Positions 1-6,680 of a stretch of DNA of 10,402 bases are shown here, piece after piece (position 1 is the first letter of the stretch; every line of letters begins with the position of its first letter). The stretch comes from Vulcanimicrobiota bacterium (GTDB lineage Bacteria > Vulcanimicrobiota > Vulcanimicrobiia > Vulcanimicrobiales > Vulcanimicrobiaceae). A program made the position numbers and the translations under genes. The notes beneath the pieces are model-generated. The model saw only the letters and a list, made by a program, of their open reading frames with translations, was not told the origin of the DNA and made no database searches. The stretch covers positions 1-10,402 of the forward strand of contig JAFAMK010000121.1 in assembly GCA_019233415.1 (NCBI GenBank). The letters are read 5' to 3'.

Positions 1-1
1 G

Positions 2-154
2 CCGTTCGACCCGCGTCTCGCCGAAGCGATCGCGACGCAGCCGGCGCCCGACGGCGTCGAGGAAGACACCGTCCTCGACGAGGCCCACAAGGCCTACACG
101 ATCGGCGACGAGGTCCTGCGTCCGGCGCAAGTCGTCGTCGCCAAGAATACGTGA
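2..154 (+). CDS. grpE: GrpE nucleotide-exchange factor, C-terminal fragment
   Basis: Only the last 50 codons are present; the 5' end lies outside the window. GrpE releases ADP from DnaK and so resets the Hsp70 folding cycle in the cytoplasm. The visible part is the C-terminal beta domain. It opens with PFDPRLAEAIAT, which corresponds to the family's FDP-x-xHEA strand. It continues through VLDEAHKAYTIGDEVLRPAQ and closes with VVVAKNT, the usual 'GY-x-x-GD-x-(V/L)LRPA-x-V-x-V' ending; the customary Gly-Tyr is Ala-Tyr here. The TGA stop (152-154) overlaps the GTG start of dnaJ (151-153) in the sequence GTGA, so the two are very likely one operon with coupled translation. The dnaJ neighbour strengthens the call. 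The open frame reaches the left edge without a stop. Confidence 0.88.
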   Translation, partial: PFDPRLAEAIATQPAPDGVEEDTVLDEAHKAYTIGDEVLRPAQVVVAKNT

Positions 155-1176
155 ACTACAAGGACTATTACGCGATTCTCGGCGTTCCGAAAACGTCCGC
201 CGAGAAAGATATAAAAAGCGCGTACCGCAAGCTCGCGCGCAAGTGGCATCCCGATGCGAATCCGGACAACGCGCGCGCGGCCGAGGAGAAGTTCAAGGAC
301 ATTCAGGAGGCGTACGAGGTTCTCGGCGATCCCGAGAAGCGCCGCAAGTACGACGTCCTGGGTTCGGATTGGCAGCGCGCCGCGCGCGAGGCCGAGCAGC
401 AGCGTTCGTACCGCGCGCAGCAGACGGCGGATTTCGGAAACTTCGGCGGCTTCGGCAACGCGGGCGCAAGCGCCGGGCCGAGCGGGTTCTCGGACTTCTT
501 CGACATGTTCTTCTCGGGGATCGGCCGTCGCCCGGCGGCCGGACCGTCGGGATTCAACAGCCCGCCGCAGCGGGGTGAAGACTTGGAATCGACCATCGAG
601 CTGTCGCTGCACGACGCGTTCGAGGGCGGGAAGAAATCGGTCACGCTGCAGGTCGAAGACATCTGCCAGCGGTGCCACGGGACGGGGACCGACCGCAACC
701 GCATCTGCACCCAGTGCCACGGCACGGGGCGGGTGCGCGAGACGAAGAAGTTCGACGTCACGATCCCGCGCGGCGTGCGCGACGGCCAGCGCATTCGCCT
801 CACCGGACAGGGCGCGAGCGGTCCGAACAACGGACCGCGCGGCGACCTGTACTTGATCGTTCACCTGGTCGGCGACGAGCACTACGAACGCAAGGGCGAC
901 GATCTCTACCTCGACCTTCCGGTCAGCATCTACGACCTGATCCTGGGCGCCGAGGTGCGCGTGCCGACGATGAACGGCGACGTGACGATGACGATCCCGG
1001 CCGGGACGCAGAACAACAAGATGCTCCGCCTCTCCGGCAAGGGGATGCCCAAGCTGAAAGACGGCGGCTACGGCGACGAGTACGTGCGCCTGATCGGCCA
1101 GCTCCCCACGAACCTCACCGACAAGGAACAGAAGCTCTTCCGCGAGCTGGCCGGCCTGCGCAACGGGAAGCGCTGA
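151..1176 (+). CDS. dnaJ: DnaJ-type Hsp40 co-chaperone with a half-size zinc finger
   Basis: This J-domain protein (341 aa) should stimulate DnaK ATPase and deliver clients in the cytoplasm. The J domain spans residues about 3-70 (YKDYYAILGV start) and contains the essential HPD motif at 33-35. A Gly/Phe-rich linker follows (about 90-130, with NFGGFGNAG and the GFSDFFDMFF segment). The zinc-binding region has only two CxxCxGxG-like motifs, CQRCHGTG (C172, C175) and CTQCHGTG (C186, C189). Canonical bacterial DnaJ has four, so one zinc site is predicted instead of two. The C-terminal client-binding beta domains run from about 195 to 325 (VTIPRGVRDGQRIRL, then VTMTIPAGTQNNKMLRLSGKGMP). The protein is shorter than typical DnaJ (about 375 aa), largely because of the reduced finger. 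The GTG start overlaps the grpE stop. No separate Shine-Dalgarno is evident, consistent with coupling. CbpA-like proteins lack cysteines altogether, so this is closer to DnaJ than to CbpA. Confidence 0.93.
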   Translation: MNYKDYYAILGVPKTSAEKDIKSAYRKLARKWHPDANPDNARAAEEKFKDIQEAYEVLGDPEKRRKYDVLGSDWQRAAREAEQQRSYRAQQTADFGNFGGFGNAGASAGPSGFSDFFDMFFSGIGRRPAAGPSGFNSPPQRGEDLESTIELSLHDAFEGGKKSVTLQVEDICQRCHGTGTDRNRICTQCHGTGRVRETKKFDVTIPRGVRDGQRIRLTGQGASGPNNGPRGDLYLIVHLVGDEHYERKGDDLYLDLPVSIYDLILGAEVRVPTMNGDVTMTIPAGTQNNKMLRLSGKGMPKLKDGGYGDEYVRLIGQLPTNLTDKEQKLFRELAGLRNGKR

Positions 1177-1180
1177 CGCG

Positions 1181-1579
1181 CTACGCGCCGCGCTCCGGGA
1201 CGACGACGAAGCTGTCCGCGCGCGTGCCGGCCGCGAAGCGCTCCTCGTACTCGACGCGGTTCGGCGTGAACACGTCGACGACGACGCAGCGCTCGGGGAA
1301 CGTCGCGCCGTGCGGAACGTTCGAGCCGACCGTGTAGACGTCGCCGGCGCGCAGCGTGCGCTCCGAGCCGTCCGCGTAGCGCATCGTGATCGAGCCTTCG
1401 AGAATGACGCCGCCCTGCGCGACGGTATGCTGGTGCAGCGGGACGTCGCCGCAGTGCGGCGGTTCGAAGACCCAGTAGACCAGCGTCATCCCGTCGCCCG
1501 GCAGGACGGACCAGGAGATTCCCGGCGCGAACTCGGCCAAGCGTTCGGGCGCGACGAGCGCGGCGTACGGTGTTTCCAT
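1181..1579 (-). CDS. Small single-domain cupin protein
   Basis: The product is a 132-residue cupin from the ATG at 1579. A GTG at 1627 would add 16 residues and cannot be excluded, since neither start has a clear Shine-Dalgarno; the conserved fold lies within the shorter form. Cupin motif 1 is at about 44-62 (G44...H49-Q-H51...Q55...LEG62) and motif 2 is at about 79-90 (AGDVYTVGSNVPH90). Three histidines suitable for metal binding (H49, H51, H90) are present. The acidic ligand position of the classic motif is Gln55 instead of Glu. The family binds a divalent metal in a beta barrel and includes dioxygenases, isomerases and sugar or ligand binders. The substrate cannot be told from sequence. 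No signal peptide is seen. The gene converges on dnaJ with a 4-base gap and diverges from the ABC exporter. Confidence 0.82.
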   Translation of the reverse strand: METPYAALVAPERLAEFAPGISWSVLPGDGMTLVYWVFEPPHCGDVPLHQHTVAQGGVILEGSITMRYADGSERTLRAGDVYTVGSNVPHGATFPERCVVVDVFTPNRVEYEERFAAGTRADSFVVVPERGA

Positions 1580-1662
1580 GCGCGCTGGTTCGGCTCGCGT
1601 GACACGCACTCCGCCGAATCCCTGCACACCCGGCGGGGAACCATGACGCTCCGAAGCGGGTT

Positions 1663-1667
1663 GGAGG
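1663..1667 (+). promoter_or_regulatory. Shine-Dalgarno of the ABC exporter gene
   Basis: GGAGG lies four bases before the ATG at 1672. It favours this start over the internal ATG codons at residues 11 and 15. Confidence 0.7.
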
Positions 1668-1671
1668 AACG

Positions 1672-3579
1672 ATGTTAGGCGGCGGCCCCCCGGTTCACCT
1701 GATGTGGTCGAACATGTTCAGCCCCGATCGTCCGAAGGTGACGAAGCGGGTCGACCTGCGCCGCATCCTGGCCTTCTTCCGGCCGTACCTCTGGCAGCAG
1801 GCGCTCGTCCTGATCTGCATCTTCGTCGTCTCGCTGATCGGGCTGGCGCCGCCGCTGTTCACCAAGTGGTTGATCGACGGCGCGATCCCGCAGCACGACA
1901 TGAACGGGGTCTGGCTCGCCGTCGGCGGGATGGTCGCCAGCGCGCTGGTCGCCGGTTTGATCGGCGTCTACCAGGGCTACCTGAACTCGCTGGTCGGCGA
2001 GGGGATCATGCGCGACATCCGCACGAGCCTCGTCGCGCACCTGCACCGGATGCCGCTCTCGTTCTTCACCGGGACGAAGACCGGCGAGATCATGAACCGC
2101 GTCTCGAACGACGTCGACAACATCGACAACGTCGTGACCGGGACGCTGATCACGATCGTCACCAACGTGTTCCAGATGCTGACGACGGTCGTCACGATCT
2201 TCATCCTCGACTGGCGGCTCGCGCTCATCGCGCTGGCGATCATCCCGCTGATGATCTTCCCGCTCTCGCCGGTCGGGCGCCGGATGTACGACATTCGCAA
2301 GCAGACGCGCGAGAAGCGCGACGCGATCGAGTCGATCACCCAGGAGACGCTCTCGATCTCCGGGATCACGCTGATCAAGTCGTTCGTGCGCGAGTCGTTC
2401 GAGCGCGCGCGCTTCTATGCGGTCGGCACCGACCTGATGAAGCTCGAAATTCGTCTGGCGATGGTCGGCCGCTGGTTCATCGCGGCGATCACCGCAATGG
2501 TCATCATCGGCCCGGCGGTCGTCTGGCTCGCCGGCGGCTGGCTCGCGATCACCGGCGGCGTCACGGTCGGGACGATCGTCGCGTTCGTCGCGTACCTCAA
2601 TCGCCTCTACGGTCCCGCCTCGACGCTCGCCGGCGTCCAAGTGCAGATCGTCTCGGCGCTCGCGGTCTTCGAGCGCATCTTCGAGTATCTCGACATGGAA
2701 CCCGAAGGCGTGACCCACGCCCTTCGACAGGCTCAGGATGACGGAGCCGATGCTCCCCGTCATCCTGAGTCTGTCGCCCCCCGTCATCCTGAGCTTGTCG
2801 AAGGGGCGGCGCTGCACGACGTGCGCGGCGAGATCGTCTTCGACGACGTGCGCTTCTCCTACAGCCCCGAGCGCAGCGCGCTCGACGGCGTCACGTTCCG
2901 CATCGAACCGGGCCAGATGGCAGCGTTCGTCGGGCCGTCGGGCGCCGGCAAGACGACGATCACACAGCTCGTTCCGCGCTTCTACGACCCGCAGGAAGGC
3001 GCGGTTCGCGTCGACGGGCACGACGTGCGCGACCTCACCCTGGCCTCGCTGCGCGAGCATATCGGGATCGTCACGCAGGAGACGTACCTCTTCCACGACA
3101 CGATCGCGACGAATCTGCGCTACGCGCGACCCGACGCGACCGACGCGGAATTGTTCGGCGCCGCGCGCGCCGCGAACATCCACGAGTTCGTCGCCTCGCT
3201 CCCCGACGGCTACGAGACCGTCGTCGGCGAGCGCGGGCACAAGCTCTCGGGCGGCGAGCGCCAGCGGCTTGCGATCGCGCGCGTCCTGCTGAAGAACCCG
3301 CGCATCCTCGTGCTCGACGAGGCGACCAGCGCGCTCGACTCGGCGAACGAAGCCGCGATCCAGGCGGCGCTCGTCCCGCTGATGGAGGGCCGCACGAGCC
3401 TGGTGATCGCGCACCGCCTCTCGACGATCCTCAACGCCGACGTGATCTTCGTCGTCGAAGCCGGCCGGATCGCCGAGCACGGCACGCACGCCGAACTGCT
3501 CGCGCGCGACGGCGCGTACGCACGCCTCTACTGGAAACAGTTCCGCGACCGGGCCGCGACCGAGGCGGTCGGGACCTAA
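1672..3579 (+). CDS. ABC exporter half-transporter (fused membrane and ATPase domains, MsbA/LmrA-like)
   Basis: This 635-residue protein carries one membrane domain and one nucleotide-binding domain and should work as a dimer that exports lipids, drugs or peptides across the inner membrane. Six hydrophobic segments are visible at about 44-66, 80-100, 155-178, 182-201, 269-290 and 292-312. The ATPase domain begins near 385 and has every catalytic element: A-loop Tyr397, Walker A GPSGAGKTT (421-429, Lys427), Q-loop Gln469, signature LSGGERQ (525-531), Walker B ILVLDE (545-550, Glu550), D-loop SALD (553-556) and H-loop His581. With both half-sites intact, a homodimer is likely. Residues about 350-378, between the two domains, are encoded by three copies of an interspersed DNA repeat. 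They read as ...LRQAQDDG... and two RHPE(S/L)V units, and are not expected in the family. The stop (3577-3579) overlaps that of the convergent phosphatase gene. The substrate is unknown; the gene stands alone on its strand. Confidence 0.95.
   Translation: MLGGGPPVHLMWSNMFSPDRPKVTKRVDLRRILAFFRPYLWQQALVLICIFVVSLIGLAPPLFTKWLIDGAIPQHDMNGVWLAVGGMVASALVAGLIGVYQGYLNSLVGEGIMRDIRTSLVAHLHRMPLSFFTGTKTGEIMNRVSNDVDNIDNVVTGTLITIVTNVFQMLTTVVTIFILDWRLALIALAIIPLMIFPLSPVGRRMYDIRKQTREKRDAIESITQETLSISGITLIKSFVRESFERARFYAVGTDLMKLEIRLAMVGRWFIAAITAMVIIGPAVVWLAGGWLAITGGVTVGTIVAFVAYLNRLYGPASTLAGVQVQIVSALAVFERIFEYLDMEPEGVTHALRQAQDDGADAPRHPESVAPRHPELVEGAALHDVRGEIVFDDVRFSYSPERSALDGVTFRIEPGQMAAFVGPSGAGKTTITQLVPRFYDPQEGAVRVDGHDVRDLTLASLREHIGIVTQETYLFHDTIATNLRYARPDATDAELFGAARAANIHEFVASLPDGYETVVGERGHKLSGGERQRLAIARVLLKNPRILVLDEATSALDSANEAAIQAALVPLMEGRTSLVIAHRLSTILNADVIFVVEAGRIAEHGTHAELLARDGAYARLYWKQFRDRAATEAVGT
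2720..2805 (+). repeat. Three-copy interspersed repeat cluster inside the ABC exporter gene
   Basis: Three copies of one 25-base element lie here. Copy 1 (2720-2744) is inverted relative to copy 3 (2781-2805). The reverse complement of copy 1 matches copy 3 at 24 of 25 positions, and the single difference would be a G.U pair in RNA. Copy 2 (2757-2776) is degenerate, has the orientation of copy 3, and matches it at 18 of 20 positions. Copies 2 and 3 start 24 bases apart, giving an 8-residue in-frame period (RHPESVAP / RHPELVEG). The core is CCGTCATCCTGAGC followed by TTGTCGAAGGG. Copies 1 and 3 could form a long stem around a 36-base loop. The cluster is read through in frame without a stop. 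The same element recurs at 9809-9851, which identifies it as a dispersed repeat and not native coding sequence. Confidence 0.9.
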
Positions 3580-4151
3580 CGCCGCAGCGTCAGCCCTTGC
3601 AGTTCCTCCGGGATGCGCGGCGAGCTGTAGCCGAGGACGCGCTCGATCATCGTCTGATTCGAGAGCAGCAGCGAATTTTGCGCGAACTCCGACGCCTCTG
3701 CGTTGGTGATCCCGACGTAGCGGATCAGCAGGACCGCGAAGACCGACGAGGCACGGTCACCGCTCGAGCAGTGGACGAGCACCGGAGCGCGCGAACCGGC
3801 GACGATGACCGCGTCGGCCGCCTGAGTGGCGGCGACGTTGAACTGCGCCTGGCTCATCGAACGCGTCACCGGGATATTCTGATAGCGGATCCCGACAGCC
3901 GCCAGCTCTGACCCTTCACTGGGATTGAAGTCGGGCGCTGCCGGCGTCGGCGGCGGCTGCTCGTTGTTCTCGCTCGGGTCGCGCACGCACACGACGTTCG
4001 CGATCCCGACCTGCTTCATGACCGGGAACGTCACCGGTGCGGGCTGCCCCGTAACGTAGTAGTCCGAAAACACGATCCGCGCACCGCTGTACGCGACGAA
4101 CTGGCTGCTGTTGATCACCGGATACTGCACGGTGACCTGCTCGATGCTCAT
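3576..4151 (-). CDS. DUF442-like (beta-lactamase-hydrolase-like) protein phosphatase domain protein
   Basis: This is a 191-residue predicted cytoplasmic cysteine phosphatase-fold protein. The active-site loop is HCSSGDRAS at 127-135, with Cys128 and Arg133 separated by four residues. That is the C-x-S/T-G-x-R-S style of DUF442 domains (PF04273), not the CX5R of classical dual-specificity phosphatases. Upstream, DYYVTGQP (30-37), VMKQVGIANVVCVRDPSE (44-61) and GIRYQNIPV (87-95) match the usual family order of 'sGQP', 'Gi..ViclR...E' and 'G..y..iPv'. A Pro-rich stretch at about 62-80 enlarges the loop after VRDPSE. The physiological substrate is unknown. In some organisms this domain is fused to a metallo-hydrolase; here it stands alone. 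The start is supported by AGGAGGGG just upstream. The TAG stop overlaps the exporter's TAA. The gene diverges from scoA across 92 bases. Confidence 0.78.
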   Translation of the reverse strand: MSIEQVTVQYPVINSSQFVAYSGARIVFSDYYVTGQPAPVTFPVMKQVGIANVVCVRDPSENNEQPPPTPAAPDFNPSEGSELAAVGIRYQNIPVTRSMSQAQFNVAATQAADAVIVAGSRAPVLVHCSSGDRASSVFAVLLIRYVGITNAEASEFAQNSLLLSNQTMIERVLGYSSPRIPEELQGLTLRR

Positions 4152-4243
4152 CGTTCCCCTCCTGTTGCACCGCTTCCCTAGTCGAGCGTACGATCCCTCG
4201 GGGCGGGACCCGGCGGTTCGGGCGTAGCACTAGTCCGGCTCGT
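4152..4243. other. Divergent intergenic region between the phosphatase gene and scoA
   Basis: These 92 bases separate two divergent starts and must contain the promoter of each unless transcription begins elsewhere. Apart from the minus-strand ribosome-binding site I see no convincing -10/-35 pair, operator dyad or riboswitch. scoA has no recognisable Shine-Dalgarno before its ATG, so a leaderless or weakly led transcript is possible. Confidence 0.45.
4156..4163 (-). promoter_or_regulatory. Shine-Dalgarno of the DUF442-like phosphatase gene
   Basis: On the minus strand this reads AGGAGGGG, four bases before the ATG at 4151. It is the strongest ribosome-binding site in the window and fixes the start. 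Confidence 0.72.
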
Positions 4244-5005
4244 ATGGACAAAGTCGTCGCTTCGGCAGCCGAGGCGGTCCGCGACATCCCCAGCGGCGCA
4301 TCGCTCGCCGTCGGCGGCTTCGGGCTCAACGGTATCCCGCACAACCTGATCTCCGCGCTGCTCGCGCAGGGCGCGACCGATCTCGTCACCGTCTCGAACA
4401 ACTGCGGCGTCGACGGCTGGGGCCTCGGCATGCTGCTCGACGCGAAGCGCATCCGCCGCACGACCGGCTCGTACGTCGGCGAGAACAAGGAATTCGAGCG
4501 GCAGTACCTGTGCGGCGAACTCGAGGTCGAGCTGGTTCCACAGGGGACGCTCGCCGAACGGCTGCGCGCGGGCGGCTGTGGGATTCCCGCGTTCTACACG
4601 CCGGCCGGCGTCGGGACGCAGGTCTCCGACGGTGGCCTGCCGTGGCGCTACACCACGGACGGCCATGTCGCGGTCGCCTCGCCGAAAAAAGAGACGCGCA
4701 CGTTCCACGGGCGCGAATACGTGCTCGAAGAGGGCATCGTCTGCGACTACGCGCTCGTGCGCGCGAGCATCGGCGACCGCCACGGCAACCTGATCTTCCA
4801 CAAGGCGACGCGCAACTTCAACCCGCTCTGCGCGATGGCCGGCAAGATCACGATCGCCGAGGTCGAGGAGTTGGTCGAACCCGGCGCGATCGACCCCGAG
4901 CAGGTGCATCTGCCGGGGATCTTCGTGCAGCGCGTCGTCCAGGTCGGATCGGGCGGCAAACGCATTGAACGCGTCACGACGCGCAAGCGCAACGGAGGAC
5001 AGTGA
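4244..5005 (+). CDS. scoA: 3-oxoacid CoA-transferase subunit A (succinyl-CoA:acetoacetate type)
   Basis: This is the alpha subunit (253 aa) of a class I CoA-transferase that moves CoA from a donor such as succinyl-CoA to acetoacetate or a related 3-oxoacid. That feeds ketone-body or short-chain acid carbon into thiolase and acetyl-CoA. Diagnostic segments are VGGFGLNGIP (23-32), the oxyanion and CoA-binding glycine-rich turn; NNCGVDGWGLGMLL; GSYVGEN (75-81); and GIPAFYTPAGVGT (113-125), all characteristic of ScoA/AtoD proteins. The length is slightly above the usual 230-240, with a short basic tail (RKRNGGQ). No signal peptide is present. The ATG at 4244 gives the family's normal N terminus (DKVVASAAEAV...). 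The TGA overlaps the GTG of scoB in GTGA, which predicts coupled synthesis of the two subunits. Related acetate/acetoacetate or 3-oxoadipate CoA-transferases are the alternatives; the N-terminal and GSYVGEN segments favour the succinyl-CoA:3-ketoacid type. Confidence 0.93.
   Translation: MDKVVASAAEAVRDIPSGASLAVGGFGLNGIPHNLISALLAQGATDLVTVSNNCGVDGWGLGMLLDAKRIRRTTGSYVGENKEFERQYLCGELEVELVPQGTLAERLRAGGCGIPAFYTPAGVGTQVSDGGLPWRYTTDGHVAVASPKKETRTFHGREYVLEEGIVCDYALVRASIGDRHGNLIFHKATRNFNPLCAMAGKITIAEVEELVEPGAIDPEQVHLPGIFVQRVVQVGSGGKRIERVTTRKRNGGQ
4994..4998 (+). promoter_or_regulatory. Shine-Dalgarno of scoB
   Basis: GGAGG sits inside the 3' end of scoA, three bases before the GTG at 5002 and nine before a second in-frame GTG at 5008. 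The spacing is more usual for 5008, so translation may begin there. The GTGA overlap argues for 5002. Confidence 0.6.
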
Positions 5006-5676
5006 CGGTGGCGCTCACCCGCACGCAACTCGCCGCCCGCGTCGCGCAAGAACTGCGCGACGGCCAGTACGTCAACCTCGGCATCGGGCTCCCGACGCTG
5101 ATTCCGAACTACGTCCCCGCGAACGTGACCGTCGTGCTGCAAAGCGAGAACGGAATTCTCGGCTTCGGCCCCTACCCGTACGAAGGCGAGGAAGACCCCG
5201 ACCTCATCAACGCCGGCAAGGAAACGGTCACGGTGCTTCCGGGCGCGGCGTTCTTCGACTCAGCAACGTCGTTCGGGATGATTCGCGGCGGGCACGTCGA
5301 CGTCGCGGTGCTCGGCGCGATGCAGGTCGCGCGGAACGGCGACCTCGCGAACTGGATCATCCCCGGCAAGATGGTCAAGGGAATGGGCGGCGCGATGGAC
5401 CTCGTGCACGGTGCGAAGCGCGTGATCGTGATGATGGAGCACACCGCCAAAGGCGGCGACCACAAAATCCTCGAGCACTGCACGCTCCCGCTCACCGGAA
5501 AAAACGTCGTGCAGAAAATCATCACCGACCTCGCCACGATCGACGTCACCCCGAACGGCCTCGTGCTGCGCGAAGTCGCACCGGGCGTGAGCGTGGACGA
5601 CGTGCGCGCGGCGACGGGCGCACGGCTGACAGTCGACGGCGAGCCGGCGACGATGCAGATTCCGGCGGGCGTCTAA
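5002..5676 (+). CDS. scoB: 3-oxoacid CoA-transferase subunit B
   Basis: This is the beta subunit (224 aa, or 222 if translation starts at GTG 5008) that completes the CoA-transferase with ScoA. It carries the catalytic glutamate, which forms the glutamyl-CoA thioester. The signature S-E49-N-G in LQSENGILGFGPYP (46-59) places that residue at Glu49. Other family segments are YVNLGIGLPTLIPNYVP (23-39), DLINAGKETVTVLPGAAFFDS, FGMIRGGHVDVAVLGAMQV, NWIIPGKMVKGMGGAMDLV and MEHTAKGGDHKIL, all close to ScoB/AtoA proteins. The length is normal. The gene is translationally coupled to scoA through GTGA. Its stop TAA (5674-5676) overlaps the TAG of the convergent secreted-protein gene in CTAA, so no intergenic terminator separates them. 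I infer a role in acetoacetate or short-chain acid use; the acyl-CoA dehydrogenase gene downstream fits that pathway but is not in the same operon. Confidence 0.94.
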   Translation: MTVALTRTQLAARVAQELRDGQYVNLGIGLPTLIPNYVPANVTVVLQSENGILGFGPYPYEGEEDPDLINAGKETVTVLPGAAFFDSATSFGMIRGGHVDVAVLGAMQVARNGDLANWIIPGKMVKGMGGAMDLVHGAKRVIVMMEHTAKGGDHKILEHCTLPLTGKNVVQKIITDLATIDVTPNGLVLREVAPGVSVDDVRAATGARLTVDGEPATMQIPAGV

Positions 5677-6680
5677 GGCGACGTCGTCGGCGCAGGCATC
5701 GGTGCGGCGCTTGCCGTCGGTGCGGCGCCTGCCGTCGGGAACGGCGCAGGCGTTGCGAGCACGGCGTCGGTCGCGCAGAACGACGTGAGCGCGCGTTGCG
5801 CGAGCGGATCGGCGGCTTCGGCTTCGGGACGCACGTACGTGTAGACATAGCTCGCGCCATGGCGGTAGCCCGCGACCTCTTCGATGATCCCCGGGCCGTC
5901 GGTGTCCTTGCCCAGCACGCGCATCCGCGTGTGGCGCACGCGAATCGCGCCGCATGTCTCCTCGCCGTCGCTCAGCACGGTGCCGCCGGCGTTCGCAACG
6001 GCCGGCGCCAGCATCTTCGCCGCGTCGCTTGCCGGCTCCGAGACGGCGAGTGCGACCAGCGCGCCGTGACCGGTTGGCGCAACGAAGCTTTGGACGCCGA
6101 TATGCGGGCCGCTCGCGAGCACGTCGCTACCGCGCCAGCCGGCCGGCGCACGCATCGCGTAGATGCGCTGCTCGCACATCGTCGTCAGCGCGTCGAGCGC
6201 GTCGGCGCGTGGCGCGCCGCCCGCCGGCCACGCGTAGCTGACATCGCCGAGGAACGTTCCGACGTCGACCAGCACGTGGACGATCACGAGCGGATGGCCG
6301 GCGGTGCGATCGCTGCGGTACTGGTAGCGAAAGGCCGGCACGTCGCCGCAAACGGTCGCCGGGCCGCCCGTAACCTGCGAGACCGCGGAATCGAGCTTGA
6401 AGAACGCGACGGCCGCCTCACCCAGCGGAATCGCGGTCAGTTTCTCGCGCGTCACGCTGAGCACGATCGAATGCACCGTGGCGCCGTCACGGATCACCCA
6501 GTCCCGCCAGAGTCCGGGACGGTTGTTCGGTCGCGTATCGTCGGTCCAGCCCTTCGGTGGGACGAAGTTGAGCGTCATGGTCGTCGGCGACCCGCTGTCG
6601 TCGTCGGCGTGCGCGGCGGCGGGCACGACGACCATCAGGGCGAGCGCGAACGCGGCCGCGAACCGGAAGCGAGCGAGCAT
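5673..6680 (-). CDS. Secreted protein of unknown function with a duplicated cysteine-pair domain
   Basis: I do not recognise the family. From the ATG at 6680 the product is 335 residues with a clear Sec signal peptide: basic MLARFRF, a hydrophobic core, and an AHA cleavage site after residue 25. The mature part looks like two related domains. Each starts at a Gly-Trp in a 'P-x-GW' context (G44W45; G181W182) and reaches a 'C-G-x-(P/I/V)' segment 61-66 residues later (C111; C243). It then ends at a second cysteine 58-59 residues further on (C169; C302), just after an Ala-Leu-(T/D)-(T/S) helix. This suggests tandem duplication with one disulfide per domain, plausibly formed outside the cytoplasm. 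Residues 303-335 are an Ala/Pro/Thr-rich tail containing a doubled PTA-x-AA unit. An ATG at 6704 would add eight residues and leave the signal peptide usable. The gene converges with scoB and diverges from the acyl-CoA dehydrogenase gene. Confidence 0.82.
   Translation of the reverse strand: MLARFRFAAAFALALMVVVPAAAHADDDSGSPTTMTLNFVPPKGWTDDTRPNNRPGLWRDWVIRDGATVHSIVLSVTREKLTAIPLGEAAVAFFKLDSAVSQVTGGPATVCGDVPAFRYQYRSDRTAGHPLVIVHVLVDVGTFLGDVSYAWPAGGAPRADALDALTTMCEQRIYAMRAPAGWRGSDVLASGPHIGVQSFVAPTGHGALVALAVSEPASDAAKMLAPAVANAGGTVLSDGEETCGAIRVRHTRMRVLGKDTDGPGIIEEVAGYRHGASYVYTYVRPEAEAADPLAQRALTSFCATDAVLATPAPFPTAGAAPTASAAPMPAPTTSP
5701..5736. repeat. 18-base tandem duplication in the tail of the secreted protein gene
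   Basis: Two adjacent 18-base units (5701-5718 and 5719-5736) differ at one position (T/C). On the minus strand they encode two six-residue Ala/Pro/Thr units. This looks like ordinary slippage in a low-complexity tail. Confidence 0.75.

Noticed and set aside
2720..2805. CRISPR-like or attachment-site repeat array
   Set aside because: The copies are in mixed orientation and closely packed without regular unique spacers, and no cas or integrase gene is nearby. An interspersed palindromic repeat explains them better.
1675..3489. Long open frame (about 600 codons) on the minus strand antisense to the ABC exporter
   Set aside because: It mirrors the exporter's codon pattern in GC-rich DNA. Its translation is Arg/Asp-rich low complexity with no recognisable domain, and every motif of a real ABC protein is on the other strand.
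4164..4243. Promoter elements for scoA and the phosphatase gene
   Set aside because: Several AT-containing hexamers such as TAGTCC and TACGAT are present, but none forms a convincing -35/-10 pair with correct spacing on either strand.
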